A stretch of DNA of 5,287 bases from Desulfobacterales bacterium (GTDB taxonomy: Bacteria > Desulfobacterota > Desulfobacteria > Desulfobacterales > DAOWNP01), in assembly GCA_030149595.1 (NCBI GenBank), contig JASFBI010000175.1, positions 1 through 5,287 of the forward strand, written 5' to 3'. The notes under the pieces were generated by a model. It worked only from the letters and a program-made list of their open reading frames with translations. It searched no databases and was not told the DNA's origin. The position numbers and the translations under genes are program-made. Of the stretch, positions 4,749-5,287 are shown one piece after another; positions within the stretch are counted from its first letter, which is position 1; every line of letters starts with the position of its first letter.

Positions 4749-5048
4749 ATGTTTATTCTATCTAATCTGCTTGGTGGTATTTCGACAGTTATTAATTATG
4801 CCCTGACTATTTTCATGTATCTTGTCATTGCAAGGGCTGTTTTATCGTGGGTAAACCCTGACCCCTATAACCCTATTGTTCGCTTTATATATAAAACTAC
4901 AGAACCAACTCTCTCTTTTATTCGCAGTAAAGTCCCGTCAACATTCGGAGGAATGGATTTTGCCCCAATTATTGTTTTTTTAGTTGTTATATTTTTACAA
5001 ACTTTTTTAGTCAATAGTCTTCGTCAGATGGCAACCCTTCTTCATTAG
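4749..5048 (+). CDS. yggT: YggT family membrane protein
   Basis: A 99-aa integral membrane protein of the YggT family. The first membrane segment (about residues 8-32) ends in the family signature ARAVLSWVNPDPYNPIV (about 28-44). This is followed by an amphipathic stretch with FIYKTTEPTLSFIRSKVPS (the usual 'TEPil..iR..iP' motif), then GGMDFAPIIVFLVVIFLQTFL, the second membrane segment (about 68-90). The family is poorly defined biochemically; in several bacteria its members are linked to osmotic tolerance, cell shape or division. The adjacent divIVA gene, whose ribosome site overlaps the yggT stop, points to a role near the cell-division or envelope-growth machinery. The frame also opens at a TTG at 4722, but ATG 4749 gives the usual family length and has a ribosome site. 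Confidence 0.93.
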   Translation: MFILSNLLGGISTVINYALTIFMYLVIARAVLSWVNPDPYNPIVRFIYKTTEPTLSFIRSKVPSTFGGMDFAPIIVFLVVIFLQTFLVNSLRQMATLLH

Positions 5049-5058
5049 GAAGAGAAAA

Positions 5059-5287
5059 ATGAAAATAACCCCGCTTGAAATTCAACAACAAAAATTTTCA
5101 ATGAAATTCAGAGGGTTTGATATTAAAGAAGTAGACTCTTTTTTGGAAATTATTTCAGAAACATTAGAATACCATGTAAAAGAAAACAAAACATTACAGG
5201 AAACCATAAGCAGGCTTAAAGCTGCTAATTATGAGTATAAAAAACGTGAAGACACTTTTAAAAAAGCGATAATAAATTCTCAAAAAG
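5059..5287 (+). CDS. divIVA: DivIVA-domain protein, N-terminal part (runs off the window)
   Basis: The first 76 codons of a DivIVA-type coiled-coil protein, cut by the right edge. The hallmark N-terminal domain is clear: MKITPLEIQQ at residues 1-10, the FRGFD motif (17-21), then EVDSFLEIISETLEY, where the coiled coil begins, continuing in ENKTLQETISRLK and YKKREDTFKKAI. DivIVA proteins bind curved or polar membrane through this domain and scaffold division or polar-growth proteins in the cytoplasm. The ATG follows the yggT stop by 10 bp and is preceded by AGGAAGAG (5048-5055), whose first bases extend from the yggT TAG, so the two genes are translated from one message. Confidence 0.93.
   Translation, partial: MKITPLEIQQQKFSMKFRGFDIKEVDSFLEIISETLEYHVKENKTLQETISRLKAANYEYKKREDTFKKAIINSQK

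Noticed and set aside
5048..5287. A complete divIVA gene.
   Set aside because: The frame is open at the right edge and only the N-terminal 76 codons are present, so it is annotated as partial.

Overview
This AT-rich window (about one third G+C by eye) looks like chromosomal DNA of a Gram-negative anaerobe of the Desulfobacterota (former Deltaproteobacteria). The suggestion rests on the DivIVA start (MKITPLEIQQ, then FRGFD), the yggT-divIVA pair beside proC, a GspG-like protein and a CcdA/thioredoxin pair. No rRNA, tRNA, CRISPR array, transposase or phage gene is visible. Taxonomy is inferred from gene style, not from a marker gene.

Layout. (1) Bases 2-1671, plus strand: four closely spaced genes that look like one transcription unit. 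They are the C-terminal end of an unidentified protein (possibly a SurA/parvulin-type foldase), a secreted and membrane-anchored protein of 173 aa, a short GspG-like protein that keeps the C-terminal pseudopilin signature but has no prepilin-peptidase motif, and a two-membrane-segment protein with a HAMP-like tail and no output domain. All four are predicted to be membrane or envelope proteins, and their joint role is unknown. (2) Bases 1721-4590, minus strand, read right to left: proC (last step of proline synthesis), a 254-bp intergenic region, ccdA, a periplasmic thioredoxin-like gene 10 bp further on, and a NudL-type Nudix hydrolase. CcdA and the thioredoxin-like protein form an obvious electron-relay pair carrying reductant across the inner membrane. 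(3) Bases 4749-5287, plus strand: yggT and the start of divIVA, divergent from proC.

The main non-coding feature is in the proC-ccdA gap: a 96-bp imperfect palindrome (3575-3670) with a perfect 14-bp stem and an inner 7-bp hairpin, resembling a REP- or MITE-type repeat. A separate 12-bp dyad (3511-3550) lies just upstream of ccdA. No gene-free stretch exceeds 300 bp. The most interesting items are the palindromic element and the uncharacterised plus-strand envelope cluster. No completely new system can be demonstrated from this window alone.
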